Part shown: positions 17,375-26,987 of the stretch, in pieces
Layout: the number at the start of each line of letters is the position of its first letter
Position numbering within the stretch: the first letter of the stretch is position 1
Source: an uncultured Tenacibaculum sp.
GTDB taxonomy: Bacteria > Bacteroidota > Bacteroidia > Flavobacteriales > Flavobacteriaceae
Direction: 5' to 3'
Assembly (NCBI RefSeq): GCF_947499065.1
Contig: NZ_CANMMT010000011.1
Span: forward strand, 28,563-92,562
Length of the DNA: 64,000 nucleotides
The notes under the pieces: model-generated
The model's input: the letters and a program-made list of their open reading frames with translations, nothing else
Databases searched by the model: none
What the model was told of the DNA's origin: nothing
Translations under genes and position numbers: made by a program

Positions 17375-17386
17375 ATAAGAAGAATT

Positions 17387-19615
17387 TTAAGCTTCTTTTT
17401 TATTTTCTCTAGGCTTTCTATCTTTTCTATCGTCACGACGATTATTACGATTGTCTTTACCTTTATTATTGTCTCTTGGAGGTCTTGCTACATAACCTTC
17501 TGGTTTTGGTAACAATGCTTTACGAGATACTTTTTCCTTACGTGTTCTAGGGTCTAAACCAAAGTACTTAACATCTATGATGTCACCTAATTTAACTACG
17601 TCAGAAACATTATCAGTACGTTCCCATGCTAATTCGCTTACGTGTAATAAAACTTCGTTTCCTGGAGCTTCTGTATATTCTACAACAGCACCAAAATCTA
17701 ACATCTTAATAACTTTTACTTCATAAACAGAACCTTTTTCAGGTTTAAACATCATAGAGTCTAAGCGAGCTATAACTTTTTCTATACCTTCTGGGCTTGT
17801 TCCTAAAATCTCAACAATTCCTTCTTCAGTAGCTGGATCTTCTGTAAGAACTATAGTTGTTTCAGTTTCTTTTTGTAATTCTTGGATGTGTTTACCACCT
17901 GGACCAATAAATGCACCAATCAATTCGTTAGGAATTCGTTTGGTAATCATCTTAGGAGCGTGTGCTTTTACATCTTCATTAGGTTGCGCAATAGTATCTG
18001 TTAATTTCTCTAAGATATGTAAACGACCATCACGAGCTTGTTTTAATGCATTAACTAAAATCTCGTAAGAAAGACCTTTCACCTTAATATCCATTTGACA
18101 AGCAGTAATACCATCGGCAGTACCAGTTACTTTAAAGTCCATGTCACCTAAGTGGTCTTCATCACCTAATATATCAGATAAAACAGCATAACGATCACCA
18201 TCAGAAATTAATCCCATTGCGATACCAGAAACTGGCTTTTTTAATTTTACCCCAGCGTCCATTAATGCCATAGTACCAGAACAAACAGTAGCCATAGAAG
18301 AAGAACCATTAGATTCTAATACTTCAGATACTACACGTACTGTATAAGGGCAATCTGAAGGAATCATTCCTTTTAAAGCTCTTTGTGCTAAGTTTCCATG
18401 ACCAATTTCTCTACGTGAAGTTCCTCTTAAAGGACGAGCTTCACCAGTACAGAATGGAGGGAAGTTATAGTGTAAATAGAATGTTTCTTCACCTTCGTAA
18501 GATGGCATATCTATTTGATTTGCCTCTCTTGATGTTCCTAATGTTACTGTAGCTAAGGCTTGTGTTTCTCCACGGGTAAAAATAGAAGAACCATGCGTAG
18601 ACGGTAAATAATCTACTTCACACCAAATAGGTCTAATATCTGTTGTTTTACGTCCGTCTAAACGTAAACCTTCAGCTAAAGTTAATTCTCTAACAGCATT
18701 TTTCTGTGCTTTGTTAAAGTATTTATCAATTAAGTTTCCGTAATCTTCAATTTCTTCTTCTGTAAAAGATGCGATAATTTCTTCTTTTACTTCAGAAAAA
18801 GCTAAACCTCTTTCAGCTTTAGATGTTCCTTTTTTAGCAATATCATAACATTTTTGGTATGCAGCGTCATGAATTCTTTTTGCTAATTCTTCATCTTCTC
18901 TTTCTGGATCATATTCACGAGTTTCTTTTTTACCGAAAGCTTCAGCTAAACGAACTTGAGCAGCACATTGTACTTTAATAGCCTCGTGAGCAAATTTAAT
19001 AGCATCTGCCATTTCCTCTTCGCTAATTTCATCCATTTCACCTTCTACCATCATTACTGAATCTGCAGAAGCACCAATCATCATATCAATATCAGATTCA
19101 GCTAATTGAGTTCTTGTAGGGTTAATTACAAACTCGCCATTCACTCTTGCTACTCTTACCTCTGAAATAGGAGTCTCGAAAGGAATGTCACTTAATTGAA
19201 TCACTGTTGAAGCTGCTAAACCAGCTAAAGCATCTGGCATTACATTTTCATCATGAGACATTAATTGAATCATTACTTGCGTTTCTGCATGGTAATCTTT
19301 TGGAAATAATGGACGTAATACACGATCCACTAAACGCATAGTTAATATTTCTCCATCACTAGGTCTTGCTTCTCTTTTAAAGAAACCTCCAGGGTAACGA
19401 CCAGCAGCTGCAAATTTTTCTCTATAATCTACAGTTAATGGTAAAAAATCTACATCAGATTGCTTGTAATTAGATACTACTGTACATAATAACATCGCTT
19501 TTCCCATCTGAACAACAACTGAACCGTGGGCTTGTTTTGCTAACTTACCCGTTTCTAATGAGATGGTTCTTCCATCTCCAAGGTCTATGACCTCTCTAAA
19601 TACTTTTGGAATCAT
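17387..19615 (-). CDS. pnp: Polyribonucleotide nucleotidyltransferase (PNPase)
   Basis: A 742-residue trimeric phosphorolytic 3'-5' exoribonuclease of the RNA degradosome. Two RNase PH domains cover about residues 1-230 and 315-545, separated by a helical linker. The second carries [20 protein letters not shown] and [19 protein letters not shown] domain ([11 protein letters not shown] near 575) and an S1 domain (near 630) follow, with an Arg/Lys/Asn-rich tail after residue 705 that is usual in Bacteroidota. It lies downstream of rpsO in the classic rpsO-pnp order. Confidence 0.97.
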   Translation of the reverse strand: MIPKVFREVIDLGDGRTISLETGKLAKQAHGSVVVQMGKAMLLCTVVSNYKQSDVDFLPLTVDYREKFAAAGRYPGGFFKREARPSDGEILTMRLVDRVLRPLFPKDYHAETQVMIQLMSHDENVMPDALAGLAASTVIQLSDIPFETPISEVRVARVNGEFVINPTRTQLAESDIDMMIGASADSVMMVEGEMDEISEEEMADAIKFAHEAIKVQCAAQVRLAEAFGKKETREYDPEREDEELAKRIHDAAYQKCYDIAKKGTSKAERGLAFSEVKEEIIASFTEEEIEDYGNLIDKYFNKAQKNAVRELTLAEGLRLDGRKTTDIRPIWCEVDYLPSTHGSSIFTRGETQALATVTLGTSREANQIDMPSYEGEETFYLHYNFPPFCTGEARPLRGTSRREIGHGNLAQRALKGMIPSDCPYTVRVVSEVLESNGSSSMATVCSGTMALMDAGVKLKKPVSGIAMGLISDGDRYAVLSDILGDEDHLGDMDFKVTGTADGITACQMDIKVKGLSYEILVNALKQARDGRLHILEKLTDTIAQPNEDVKAHAPKMITKRIPNELIGAFIGPGGKHIQELQKETETTIVLTEDPATEEGIVEILGTSPEGIEKVIARLDSMMFKPEKGSVYEVKVIKMLDFGAVVEYTEAPGNEVLLHVSELAWERTDNVSDVVKLGDIIDVKYFGLDPRTRKEKVSRKALLPKPEGYVARPPRDNNKGKDNRNNRRDDRKDRKPRENKKEA

Positions 19616-19680
19616 AAATTTTCAATTCTAAATTTTTAATTTGTTTGTTGTTGTTGTGTTGTTGTATCTCCAATGGAAAA

Positions 19681-19705
19681 CCAAAATTGTTGTTAGGAAT
19701 TTTGG
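19681..19705 (-). promoter_or_regulatory. Hairpin in the pnp leader
   Basis: CCAAAATT and AATTTTGG form a perfect 8-bp stem around a nine-base loop, between the rpsO terminator and the pnp start. An (ACA)n-rich single-stranded stretch follows it in the transcript. PNPase is autoregulated through its leader in enterobacteria; a similar role here is only a guess. Confidence 0.35.
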
Positions 19706-19756
19706 ACTTTTTATATAAATTTCTGTTTGTTAGTCAGAAATGAACTTTTGTAAAAT

Positions 19757-19788
19757 AAAAAAGAGGCACGTTTATAGAGCCTCTTTTT
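19757..19788 (-). terminator. Terminator or attenuator between rpsO and pnp
   Basis: AAAAAGAGGC / GCCTCTTTTT with an 11-base loop, nine bases after the rpsO stop. It should separate rpsO from pnp, at least partly. Confidence 0.75.
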
Positions 19789-19796
19789 GGTAGAAA

Positions 19797-20066
19797 TTAT
19801 TTTCTAATTCCTAATTCTTTAATAATCGCACGGTATCTGTTGATGTCCTTTTTCTTTAAGTAATCTAACAAGCTTCTACGCTTACCTACCATCTTTACTA
19901 ATGAACGCTCTGTGTTGAAATCTTTACGATTTTGCTTTAAGTGCTCAGTTAAGTGATTAATTCTGTGTGTGAATAATGCGATTTGTCCTTCTGCAGAACC
20001 AGTATCGTTTGCTCCTTTACCGTGTTTAGTAAAGATGCTTTCCTTTACTTCTTTAGTTAAATACAT
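19797..20066 (-). CDS. rpsO: 30S ribosomal protein S15
   Basis: An 89-residue protein, the normal length. The motifs GSAEGQIALFTHRINHLTEHL and VGKRRSLLDYLKKKDINRY are diagnostic of S15, a primary 16S rRNA-binding protein of the small-subunit platform. It has its own strong promoter (20120-20127) and terminator. Confidence 0.98.
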   Translation of the reverse strand: MYLTKEVKESIFTKHGKGANDTGSAEGQIALFTHRINHLTEHLKQNRKDFNTERSLVKMVGKRRSLLDYLKKKDINRYRAIIKELGIRK

Positions 20067-20119
20067 ACCAATATTGTTTAAATGATTTTAATGTACTCAA
20101 TGCTTTTACATTGAAGCTG

Positions 20120-20127
20120 CAAATGTA
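20120..20127 (-). promoter_or_regulatory. -7 promoter element of rpsO
   Basis: CAAATGTA on the plus strand reads TACATTTG on the minus strand, an exact TAnnTTTG. The leader to the ATG would be about 47 bases. Confidence 0.65.
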
Positions 20128-20165
20128 CAATTATTTTTTAGATTGTTAATAAAGAACGATAAATA

Positions 20166-20193
20166 AAAAAGCTAGCGTTAGCTAGCTTTTTTA
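20166..20193 (-). terminator. Terminator of accD
   Basis: AAAAAGCTAGC / GCTAGCTTTTT with loop GTTA and T-runs on both strands, directly after the accD stop. Confidence 0.85.
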
Positions 20194-20194
20194 T

Positions 20195-21052
20195 TTATGC
20201 CCTTATTGGTTGATTTTGAATTAAATCAATATATAAGTTTACTTGTGTTTTTAAATCTTTTCTTTCGTAAATACCATCTAAGAATCCATGCTCTAGTACA
20301 AATTCTGAACGTTGGAATCCTTCAGGTAATTCTTTACCTGTTGTGTCTTTTACAACACGTGGTCCAGCAAATGCAATTAAAGCGTTAGGTTCCGCTATGT
20401 TAATGTCTCCTAGCATTGCAAAAGAAGCTGTTGTTCCTCCAGTTGTTGGATCTGTACATAATGATATGTATGGTAATTTAGCTTCTGCTAATTGAGCTAA
20501 TTTCGCTGATGTTTTTACTAACTGCATTAATGATAATGAAGCTTCCATCATACGAGCACCTCCTGATTTTGATACCATTAAAAATGGTAGCTCGTGTTGG
20601 ATTGCATAATCAATAGCTCTTGCTATTTTTTCTCCTACAACACTTCCCATTGATCCTCCGATAAAAGCAAAGTCCATAGAAGCAATAACAATATCTTTTC
20701 CTAAAGATTTACCAACAGCAGTACGTACAGCATCTTTTAATCCTGTTTTCTTCTGTGCTGCCTTTAAACGATCTGGATATTTTTTAGTATCCACAAATTT
20801 TAAAGGATCTTTAGCTGTTAACTCTGAATTTAATTCTTCAAACTTATTGTCGTCAAAAAATAACTCAAAATATTCATTACTTCCTATACGTACATGGTAT
20901 CCATCTTCTGGACTTACATATAGGTTTTTCTTTAATTCGTCTGTATCAATAATTTTCCCGCTTGGAGTTTTATACCACAAGCCTTTAGGAGTATCTTTTT
21001 TTTCTTCGGTAGGGGTTTGGATTCCCTTGTCTTTACGTTTAAACCAAGCCAT
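20195..21052 (-). CDS. accD: Acetyl-CoA carboxylase carboxyltransferase beta subunit, zinc site lost
   Basis: A 285-residue subunit of the carboxyltransferase that transfers CO2 from carboxybiotin to acetyl-CoA to form malonyl-CoA. The crotonase-like core is intact, with [29 protein letters not shown] and [17 protein letters not shown]. The N-terminal zinc ribbon is retained in outline but its four cysteines are replaced by Thr29, Gly32, Ser47 and Asp50 (in KTPSGK and VSPEDG). The gene is complete and in frame. accA is not in the window. Confidence 0.95.
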   Translation of the reverse strand: MAWFKRKDKGIQTPTEEKKDTPKGLWYKTPSGKIIDTDELKKNLYVSPEDGYHVRIGSNEYFELFFDDNKFEELNSELTAKDPLKFVDTKKYPDRLKAAQKKTGLKDAVRTAVGKSLGKDIVIASMDFAFIGGSMGSVVGEKIARAIDYAIQHELPFLMVSKSGGARMMEASLSLMQLVKTSAKLAQLAEAKLPYISLCTDPTTGGTTASFAMLGDINIAEPNALIAFAGPRVVKDTTGKELPEGFQRSEFVLEHGFLDGIYERKDLKTQVNLYIDLIQNQPIRA

Positions 21053-21115
21053 AGTGTTTAGTTTATATTTTGTTGTTTGTGTGTAATTAACTCTTTTTAT
21101 GAAAAGAGTAGGCTA

Positions 21116-21123
21116 CAAATGTA
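21116..21123 (-). promoter_or_regulatory. -7 promoter element of accD
   Basis: Minus-strand TACATTTG, an exact consensus match and identical to the rpsO element. It lies about 63 bases before the accD ATG. Confidence 0.6.
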
Positions 21124-21157
21124 AAAGATTTTTACGAACTTTACTTTTATGAGCAAT

Positions 21158-21193
21158 AAAAAAAGCATCTAACCTCGATTAGATGCTTTTTTT
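21158..21193 (-). terminator. Terminator of fbaA
   Basis: A 15-bp stem (AAAAAAAGCATCTAA and its complement) with a six-base loop and T-run, after the aldolase stop at 21211. Confidence 0.85.
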
Positions 21194-21210
21194 TATTGGT
21201 TTTTTGCTGG

Positions 21211-22278
21211 TTATAAGGTGTTTACGTTGTTTAAATCTTCAAAAGCTTTTTTAAGACGAGCTTTAAAAGTTTGTTCACCTTCTCTTAACCATTTACGTGG
21301 GTCATAGTACTTTTTGTTAGGTAAATCTTCTCCTTCTGGATTACCAATCTGACTTGATAAATATTCTTTTTTACCTATAATATAGTCACGGATACCTTCA
21401 GTAAATGCATATTGTAAATCTGTATCAATATTCATTTTGATAACACCATAACCTATAGATTCTCTAATTTCTTCTAAAGTAGAACCAGATCCTCCATGGA
21501 ATACAAAATCAATAGTATTATGAGGTACATTGTATTTTTCTGAGATATACTCTTGAGAATTCTTTAAGATTTTAGGAGTTAATTTTACATTTCCTGGTTT
21601 GTATACTCCATGAACATTACCAAAAGCAGCAGCAATTGTAAATTGATCGCTTACTTTCATTAATTCTTCATATGCAAAAGCAACTTCTTCCGGTTGTGTA
21701 TATAATTTAGAAACATCTACATCGGTGTTATCTACACCATCTTCTTCTCCTCCTGTAATACCTAACTCAATTTCTAATGTCATACCCATTTTACTCATAC
21801 GGGCTAGGTATTCTTTACAAATCTCTATGTTTTCTTCTAATGGTTCTTCACTCAAATCAATCATGTGTGAGCTGTAAAGAGACTTTCCTGTTTCTTTATA
21901 AAATTGCTCACTAGCATCTAATAAACCATCAATCCAAGGTAGTAATTTTTTAGCTGCATGATCTGTGTGTAAAATTACAGGTATACCATAAGCTTCAGCT
22001 AATAAATGGATATGTTTTGCTCCAGCTACAGCTCCAGCTATTGCAGCTTTTTGATCTTCATTAGAAAGTCCTTTCCCTGCATTGAATTGAGCTCCACCAT
22101 TTGAAAACTGAATAATTACTGGAGAGTTTAGTTCTTTTGCAGTTTCTAATACAGTATTAATAGTGTTTGAACCTACTACATTTACTGCAGGTAAAGCAAA
22201 CCCTTTTTCTTTTGCTAGTTGAAATATTGCTTGAACTTCTTTTCCAGTAGCAACACCTGGTTTGATATTATGAGACAT
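21211..22278 (-). CDS. fbaA: Class II fructose-bisphosphate aldolase
   Basis: A 355-residue zinc-dependent aldolase that interconverts fructose 1,6-bisphosphate with dihydroxyacetone phosphate and glyceraldehyde 3-phosphate. The zinc and catalytic region reads ILHTDHAAKKLLPW. ELGITGGEEDGVD and FHGGSGSTLEEI hold further metal- and phosphate-binding residues. Length and motifs match the long E. coli type (class IIA). It is monocistronic with its own promoter. Confidence 0.97.
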   Translation of the reverse strand: MSHNIKPGVATGKEVQAIFQLAKEKGFALPAVNVVGSNTINTVLETAKELNSPVIIQFSNGGAQFNAGKGLSNEDQKAAIAGAVAGAKHIHLLAEAYGIPVILHTDHAAKKLLPWIDGLLDASEQFYKETGKSLYSSHMIDLSEEPLEENIEICKEYLARMSKMGMTLEIELGITGGEEDGVDNTDVDVSKLYTQPEEVAFAYEELMKVSDQFTIAAAFGNVHGVYKPGNVKLTPKILKNSQEYISEKYNVPHNTIDFVFHGGSGSTLEEIRESIGYGVIKMNIDTDLQYAFTEGIRDYIIGKKEYLSSQIGNPEGEDLPNKKYYDPRKWLREGEQTFKARLKKAFEDLNNVNTL

Positions 22279-22310
22279 TAAAATTGATTTTTAGTTGTAT
22301 TATAATGCTC

Positions 22311-22318
22311 CAAAAATA
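22311..22318 (-). promoter_or_regulatory. -7 promoter element of fbaA
   Basis: CAAAAATA on the plus strand reads TATTTTTG on the minus strand, an exact TAnnTTTG about 32 bases before the ATG. Confidence 0.55.
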
Positions 22319-22376
22319 AGAAAATTAAAACTTATCTGAATTAAAAATAACGATAACGTTATAGCTAAATATGAAG

Positions 22377-24830
22377 TTAAAAAGGATAGTTTATACCAAT
22401 GTTTAATACAGAACTTGAAAAGTTCATGTTTCTAAACCATCTATTTCCAGTTAAATAAGGTTCATGAACTTTGAAACCTAAATCTAATCGAGCAATTAAG
22501 AATTTAAAATCATATCTCATTCCAAAACCAGTCCCTACTGCCATATCTCCTAATGATTTTATATTTTTAAATTTTGCATCATCATCTATGAATTCAGATT
22601 TAGTAATATCCCAAATGTTACCAGCGTCTACAAATAAAGCCCCTTTTAATGATCCTAGTACATCAAAACGATATTCAAAACTTGTAAGAAACTTTAAGCT
22701 ACCTATATTATATTCTAAACCTGTTGATCGAGTTCCAGGCCCTAAATTATAAGTTCTCCAAGCTCTAATGTCGTTAGATCCTCCAGCAAAATAACTTCTA
22801 GAAAAAGGAATATTTGATTTATCATAAGTTACTATGGCTCCTAAAAAGGTTCTATGTGCTAATACTGTATTATTTCCTAAGTCCCAGTACTTTTTATATT
22901 CTAAATCAGCTTTAAAATATTGGGCTATTGGAATCTTAAATACAGTAGTTTTTCCATTGTCATTTTTTTGTTTTGACAAAAGCCCCATTACATTTCCTGA
23001 GTTAGCAATTCGAACTTTAAAAAATGAAAAGCTTTGGTCCTTTACATTTTCTTGATTATTGTAAGTAAAGCTATATGCAATTTCTGGAATTAAGAAGTCA
23101 GAAGTAATAATTCGATATCGATCAATTATATTTAAAATAACACCTAAATCATCAGGGTTGTTTTGAAAATAAGTTGTGTTACTAGCTATTTGTGCTGCAT
23201 AATTACCTATCTGATTAAAATTTCCAGGAGTATTATCAGGAACAGGTAAACCTGGATTTGAAACTTGCCCTATGGCTATTAATTTTAAATACTCTGAAGA
23301 ATATACATTAAAATAATTACTAACATTTAAGTTTCTTATATATTGAGCATTCAATAATTCTAGTTGAATTGATTTACGCTTTGTGTAGTTCCACTTATAA
23401 TCAATTCCTACCGTAATATTTTGTCTATCTAAACCAATGTTTTTTTGAATTCCCACTCCAGTAAAAAACTTAGTTCTAGGGAACATCCTTTTTGGTACAA
23501 ATTTATGTAAACCAAAAGGAGCCATTAAACGTGGTACTTCTAAAGAAATATCACCTCCAACTTCCCAACCAGGACCATTATTAGAATTAAAATAGGAACC
23601 AAAAGTTGAAAATTTAAAAATTTCTGCACCTTTAAATGTATTTCTATTAGTTAAAGAGAATTTTAATGAAATATCAAAATTTCGAATATTTGATCTTGAA
23701 AGCTCTGTGTCAAATCCTAAAGTATATTTTTCTATAGGTGTTAAAAAAATGGAAGCTTCTAATTCATCATCGTTAAGTTCATTATATCGAATAGAAGTCG
23801 ATTTGAAATTTCTCAAGCCTTTTAAATGCCTACGTGTTATGTCTCTTAATGAATCACTATAAACCGAATTAGGTTTAATAAATATTGATTGTGATAAATA
23901 TTTAGGATTATATTTTAGCTTGTCATTAGCATAAAAGTTAATGCCTTCGTAAGATGTAGAATCTTGATGTGGTAGATTTCTTTTATTATAAGTATAGTCT
24001 GTATAGATATTAACCTTTTTTATCTTTTGAATTTTAAAAGGAATAACTCTGTCAGAAATATTAACATCAACATTTGTTTTTTTATAATTTTTTAGAGTGT
24101 CGATGTCAAATAAAATGTAATTTTCATTAAAGTGATAAATACCTTTATTTCTAAACAATTTTACTAATCGGTCTGCTTCTTTTATAAAATTATCAACATC
24201 GTATTGTTCATCAGTTTTTAAAAAACTATTCTCTTTTGATTCTTTATATAAAAAATCAAGAACAGGAGATGAGATTTTGGTTTTAATAGAATCTAAAAAA
24301 GATGGTTTACCTCTTAAAACATTATAGGTAATAGCCCCTTTTTTTCTTCCTATTGTATCTTTTTTTGAAGTTACCTTTGACCTAAAATACCCTTTTGTTT
24401 GAAAATATGCGTTTAAGTTAGCTACAGTTCTTCTGGTTTTTCTATCGTTAATAATAATAGGTGCTTGTCCACTTTTTAAAAACCAATTATTAAAACCGAT
24501 AAAAGTCCTAGCGACTGCAATACTTTGTTTTTCAGAAAAATTCTTTTTGAAAAAGTTATATGTATTTGGGTTGTTTTTGGCCCACTCACTTGGTGTTTTA
24601 GAACCATCAGGGTTTCCTAAGTTGTAAAAATATAGAGAAAGAGGCATTCCTAAAGCTTTAGCGTTAGGCTTTTGCATTAATAATTCAGAAATATTATTAC
24701 TGGAGTTTTTTGAGCTGTCTATGTAAACAGTATTTTTAGCTAATAACAATTCATTTTCCTTAACGTACTTTATGGTACTACAAGAATAGAATAAGACTAC
24801 TAATAAAAAGAAGAAAGAAAGTTTTTTCAT
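22377..24830 (-). CDS. TamL/BamA-like Omp85 outer-membrane lipoprotein
   Basis: An 817-residue outer-membrane protein with a lipoprotein signal (MKKLSFFFLLVVLFYSC, Cys17). POTRA-like repeats cover roughly residues 120-350 and a 16-strand beta-barrel forms the C-terminal half. The late motif SRSYFAGGSNDIRAWRTY matches the conserved Omp85 loop-6 region. Lipidated Omp85 proteins in Bacteroidota are called TamL and help assemble or supply outer-membrane proteins. No tamB gene is adjacent, so the exact subtype stays open. It is divergent from the methyltransferase gene. Confidence 0.82.
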   Translation of the reverse strand: MKKLSFFFLLVVLFYSCSTIKYVKENELLLAKNTVYIDSSKNSSNNISELLMQKPNAKALGMPLSLYFYNLGNPDGSKTPSEWAKNNPNTYNFFKKNFSEKQSIAVARTFIGFNNWFLKSGQAPIIINDRKTRRTVANLNAYFQTKGYFRSKVTSKKDTIGRKKGAITYNVLRGKPSFLDSIKTKISSPVLDFLYKESKENSFLKTDEQYDVDNFIKEADRLVKLFRNKGIYHFNENYILFDIDTLKNYKKTNVDVNISDRVIPFKIQKIKKVNIYTDYTYNKRNLPHQDSTSYEGINFYANDKLKYNPKYLSQSIFIKPNSVYSDSLRDITRRHLKGLRNFKSTSIRYNELNDDELEASIFLTPIEKYTLGFDTELSRSNIRNFDISLKFSLTNRNTFKGAEIFKFSTFGSYFNSNNGPGWEVGGDISLEVPRLMAPFGLHKFVPKRMFPRTKFFTGVGIQKNIGLDRQNITVGIDYKWNYTKRKSIQLELLNAQYIRNLNVSNYFNVYSSEYLKLIAIGQVSNPGLPVPDNTPGNFNQIGNYAAQIASNTTYFQNNPDDLGVILNIIDRYRIITSDFLIPEIAYSFTYNNQENVKDQSFSFFKVRIANSGNVMGLLSKQKNDNGKTTVFKIPIAQYFKADLEYKKYWDLGNNTVLAHRTFLGAIVTYDKSNIPFSRSYFAGGSNDIRAWRTYNLGPGTRSTGLEYNIGSLKFLTSFEYRFDVLGSLKGALFVDAGNIWDITKSEFIDDDAKFKNIKSLGDMAVGTGFGMRYDFKFLIARLDLGFKVHEPYLTGNRWFRNMNFSSSVLNIGINYPF

Positions 24831-24856
24831 TAACTTTACGCCTCGTATTTTTTTAT

Positions 24857-24864
24857 CAAAAATA
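24857..24864 (-). promoter_or_regulatory. -7 promoter element of the TamL-like gene
   Basis: Minus-strand TATTTTTG, an exact TAnnTTTG 26 bases before the ATG at 24830. Confidence 0.5.
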
Positions 24865-24902
24865 CTATTTTTTAGTGGTTTAAAAGTGTTAAAAAAGATT
24901 TA

Positions 24903-25640
24903 ATGAGTTTATCTAATAACAACCTGAAATTAATAACTAGTTTACAGCAAAAAAAGTATAGACAACGACATAAATTATTCGTAGCTGAAGGAATAAAGGT
25001 TGTAAATGAATTGTTGAATTCGTCTTTAGAGGTATATCAAGTGTTTACTACTGATAATTCTTTGGAATTTATAGACGCAGTTGATTCTATTCTGATATCA
25101 GAAAACGAATTAAAAAAGATAAGTACTTTAAAGAAACCCAACAAAGTTCTAGCTTTATTTAAAATTCCAGAAGATAAACTTATAAGTGATGAGAGTAGTT
25201 TTATATTAGCTCTAGATAATGTAAATGATCCAGGGAATTTAGGAACTATTATTCGTTTGTGTGATTGGTTTGGAATTACAGAGTTAGTTTGTTCAAAAAG
25301 TACAGTTGATTGTTATAATCAAAAAGTAGTACAGTCTACCATGGGGTCATTAACTAGGGTTAATATTTCCTATGTAGATTTGGCTAGTTTTTTATCTAAA
25401 GCTAGCTTACCTGTTTACACAGCAGATATGGATGGTAATAATGTTTATACATCAGAATTATCCCAAAAAGCTATACTGGTAATGGGTAATGAGGCTAACG
25501 GAATTTCAAAAGAAATTTCTGAAATAGTAAAGCATAAATTAACCATCCCACGATTTGGGAAAATTCAGCAAACTGAAAGTTTGAATGTTGCTACTGCAAC
25601 AGCTATTTTATTAAGTGAATTTAAAAGAGCGCAGGTTTAA
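24903..25640 (+). CDS. TrmH/SpoU-family RNA 2'-O-methyltransferase
   Basis: A 245-residue SPOUT methyltransferase. An N-terminal substrate-binding domain (residues 1-95) begins with QQKKYRQRHKLFVAEG. The knotted SAM-binding domain has the three motifs NDPGNLGTIIRLCDW, LVMGNEANGIS and IPRFGKIQQTESLNVATA. The family methylates ribose in rRNA or tRNA, and which position is modified here cannot be read from sequence. It ends four bases inside the convergent dNK gene. Confidence 0.9.
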   Translation: MSLSNNNLKLITSLQQKKYRQRHKLFVAEGIKVVNELLNSSLEVYQVFTTDNSLEFIDAVDSILISENELKKISTLKKPNKVLALFKIPEDKLISDESSFILALDNVNDPGNLGTIIRLCDWFGITELVCSKSTVDCYNQKVVQSTMGSLTRVNISYVDLASFLSKASLPVYTADMDGNNVYTSELSQKAILVMGNEANGISKEISEIVKHKLTIPRFGKIQQTESLNVATATAILLSEFKRAQV

Positions 25641-26251
25641 AATAAACCATTTATTTGCGCATCTATTCTATCAATGATATATCCTAAATCTTCTTGATTA
25701 GCAACGAAGTCTAAATTGTCAACATCAATAATTAATAATTTTCCTTTGTTGTATTTACTAATCCAAGCTTCATAACGTTCATTTAATCTGCTTAAGTAAT
25801 CAATGCTAATAGAGTTTTCGTAATCTCTTCCTCTTTTGTGTATTTGTCCTACTAAAGTAGAAATATCAGCACGTAAGTATATTAATAAATCAGGAGGTGT
25901 AACTAAATTCTCCATTAATTCAAATAAAGAACTGTAATTGCTAAAATCTCTATTTGTCATAAGTCCCATAGCATGCAGGTTAGGTGCAAAAATATGAGCA
26001 TCTTCATAGATAGTTCTGTCTTGAATAATTTTCTTTCCAGATTTTCTTAATTCTAAAACTTGGCGGAATCGACTGTTTAAAAAATAAACTTGTAGGTTAA
26101 AAGACCAACGCTCCATTTCTCCATAAAAATCATCTAAATATGGATTTTCGTCTACAGACTCGAAATGAGGCTCCCAATTAAAATGTTTTGCTAATAATTT
26201 GGTTAACGTGGTTTTACCTGCGCCAATATTTCCGGCAATTGCTACATGCAT
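25637..26251 (-). CDS. Deoxynucleoside kinase (stand-alone)
   Basis: A 204-residue P-loop kinase of the dCK/dGK family that phosphorylates deoxynucleosides in salvage. The P-loop GNIGAGKT is at residues 7-14, ESVDENPYLDDFY is the substrate-binding segment, DRTIYEDAHIF carries the catalytic D-R pair at 78-79, and the lid is RGRDYE. Unlike the FolK-fused paralogue at 15982, all family motifs are intact, so this copy is the more likely active enzyme. Base preference is not predictable. Confidence 0.9.
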   Translation of the reverse strand: MHVAIAGNIGAGKTTLTKLLAKHFNWEPHFESVDENPYLDDFYGEMERWSFNLQVYFLNSRFRQVLELRKSGKKIIQDRTIYEDAHIFAPNLHAMGLMTNRDFSNYSSLFELMENLVTPPDLLIYLRADISTLVGQIHKRGRDYENSISIDYLSRLNERYEAWISKYNKGKLLIIDVDNLDFVANQEDLGYIIDRIDAQINGLF

Positions 26252-26306
26252 AGTTTTCGAATTTCAAGGTGGTAAAATTACATAAAAAAAGGGATTTCAA
26301 AAGTTT

Positions 26307-26987
26307 TTAACACATCAATTTATAACCATAACCACGAATGTTTATAATTTGAATAGATTCGTCTTTTTTTAATTTTTTACGCAACTTAGAAATAAACACA
26401 TCCATACTTCTTGCGTTGAAAAAGTCATCATTTCCCCAAAGTTTATTTAAAATAAACCCACGGTCTAAAACTTCGTTTTTCTTTTGAGATAAGTGATAAA
26501 GTAGTTCCGATTCTTTATGTGTTAATAGTTCTGAATGGTTTTGAAGTGTAAGAGTTTGCTTAGTGTAATTAAAAATAAAATTTCCAATATTAATTTTTGA
26601 ACTATCTTTTTTTAAGTTAACTCTATTTAATAAAGCATGAACTCTAACAATTAATTCTTCCATTGAAAAAGGCTTTTTCAAATAATCATTACCACCATGT
26701 TGAAATCCTTCTAATACATCTTTGGTTTGCGATTTTGCTGTTAAAAAAATAATAGGAACAGAATTGTTTTCTTCTCTTATTTCTTTAGCTAGTGTAAAGC
26801 CATCCTTTTTAGGCATCATAACGTCTAATACCAAAACTTCAGGTTTTTCTTTTTGATATAGGGTATATGCTTTTTCTCCATCTTCAGCATGAAAAACTTC
26901 AAAATCTCTTGTTTCTAAGCTTTCTTTTATGATTTGACCCAAACTAGGTTCATCTTCTGCTAATAATAATTTTATTTTTTTAGTCAT
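26307..26987 (-). CDS. OmpR/PhoB-family response regulator
   Basis: A 226-residue regulator. The receiver domain (residues 5-120) has the acidic pocket AEDE and phospho-acceptor Asp55 in VLVLDVMMP, with Lys in YLKKPF. The C-terminal winged helix (about 130-226) contains RSMDVFISKLRKKLKKD and the wing NIRGYGYKLMC. The start overlaps the end of the histidine kinase gene by eight bases, so the two are co-translated partners. OmpR-type dimers bind tandem direct repeats; such a repeat (TTAAC, 10-bp period) is present at 28616-28640. Confidence 0.93.
   Translation of the reverse strand: MTKKIKLLLAEDEPSLGQIIKESLETRDFEVFHAEDGEKAYTLYQKEKPEVLVLDVMMPKKDGFTLAKEIREENNSVPIIFLTAKSQTKDVLEGFQHGGNDYLKKPFSMEELIVRVHALLNRVNLKKDSSKINIGNFIFNYTKQTLTLQNHSELLTHKESELLYHLSQKKNEVLDRGFILNKLWGNDDFFNARSMDVFISKLRKKLKKDESIQIINIRGYGYKLMC

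Larger units (their letters stand above)
17113..17386. other. Intergenic region with two hairpins
   Basis: No coding frame is visible. The region holds a plus-strand terminator-like hairpin at 17292-17319 and the pnp terminator at 17341-17374. Confidence 0.5.
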
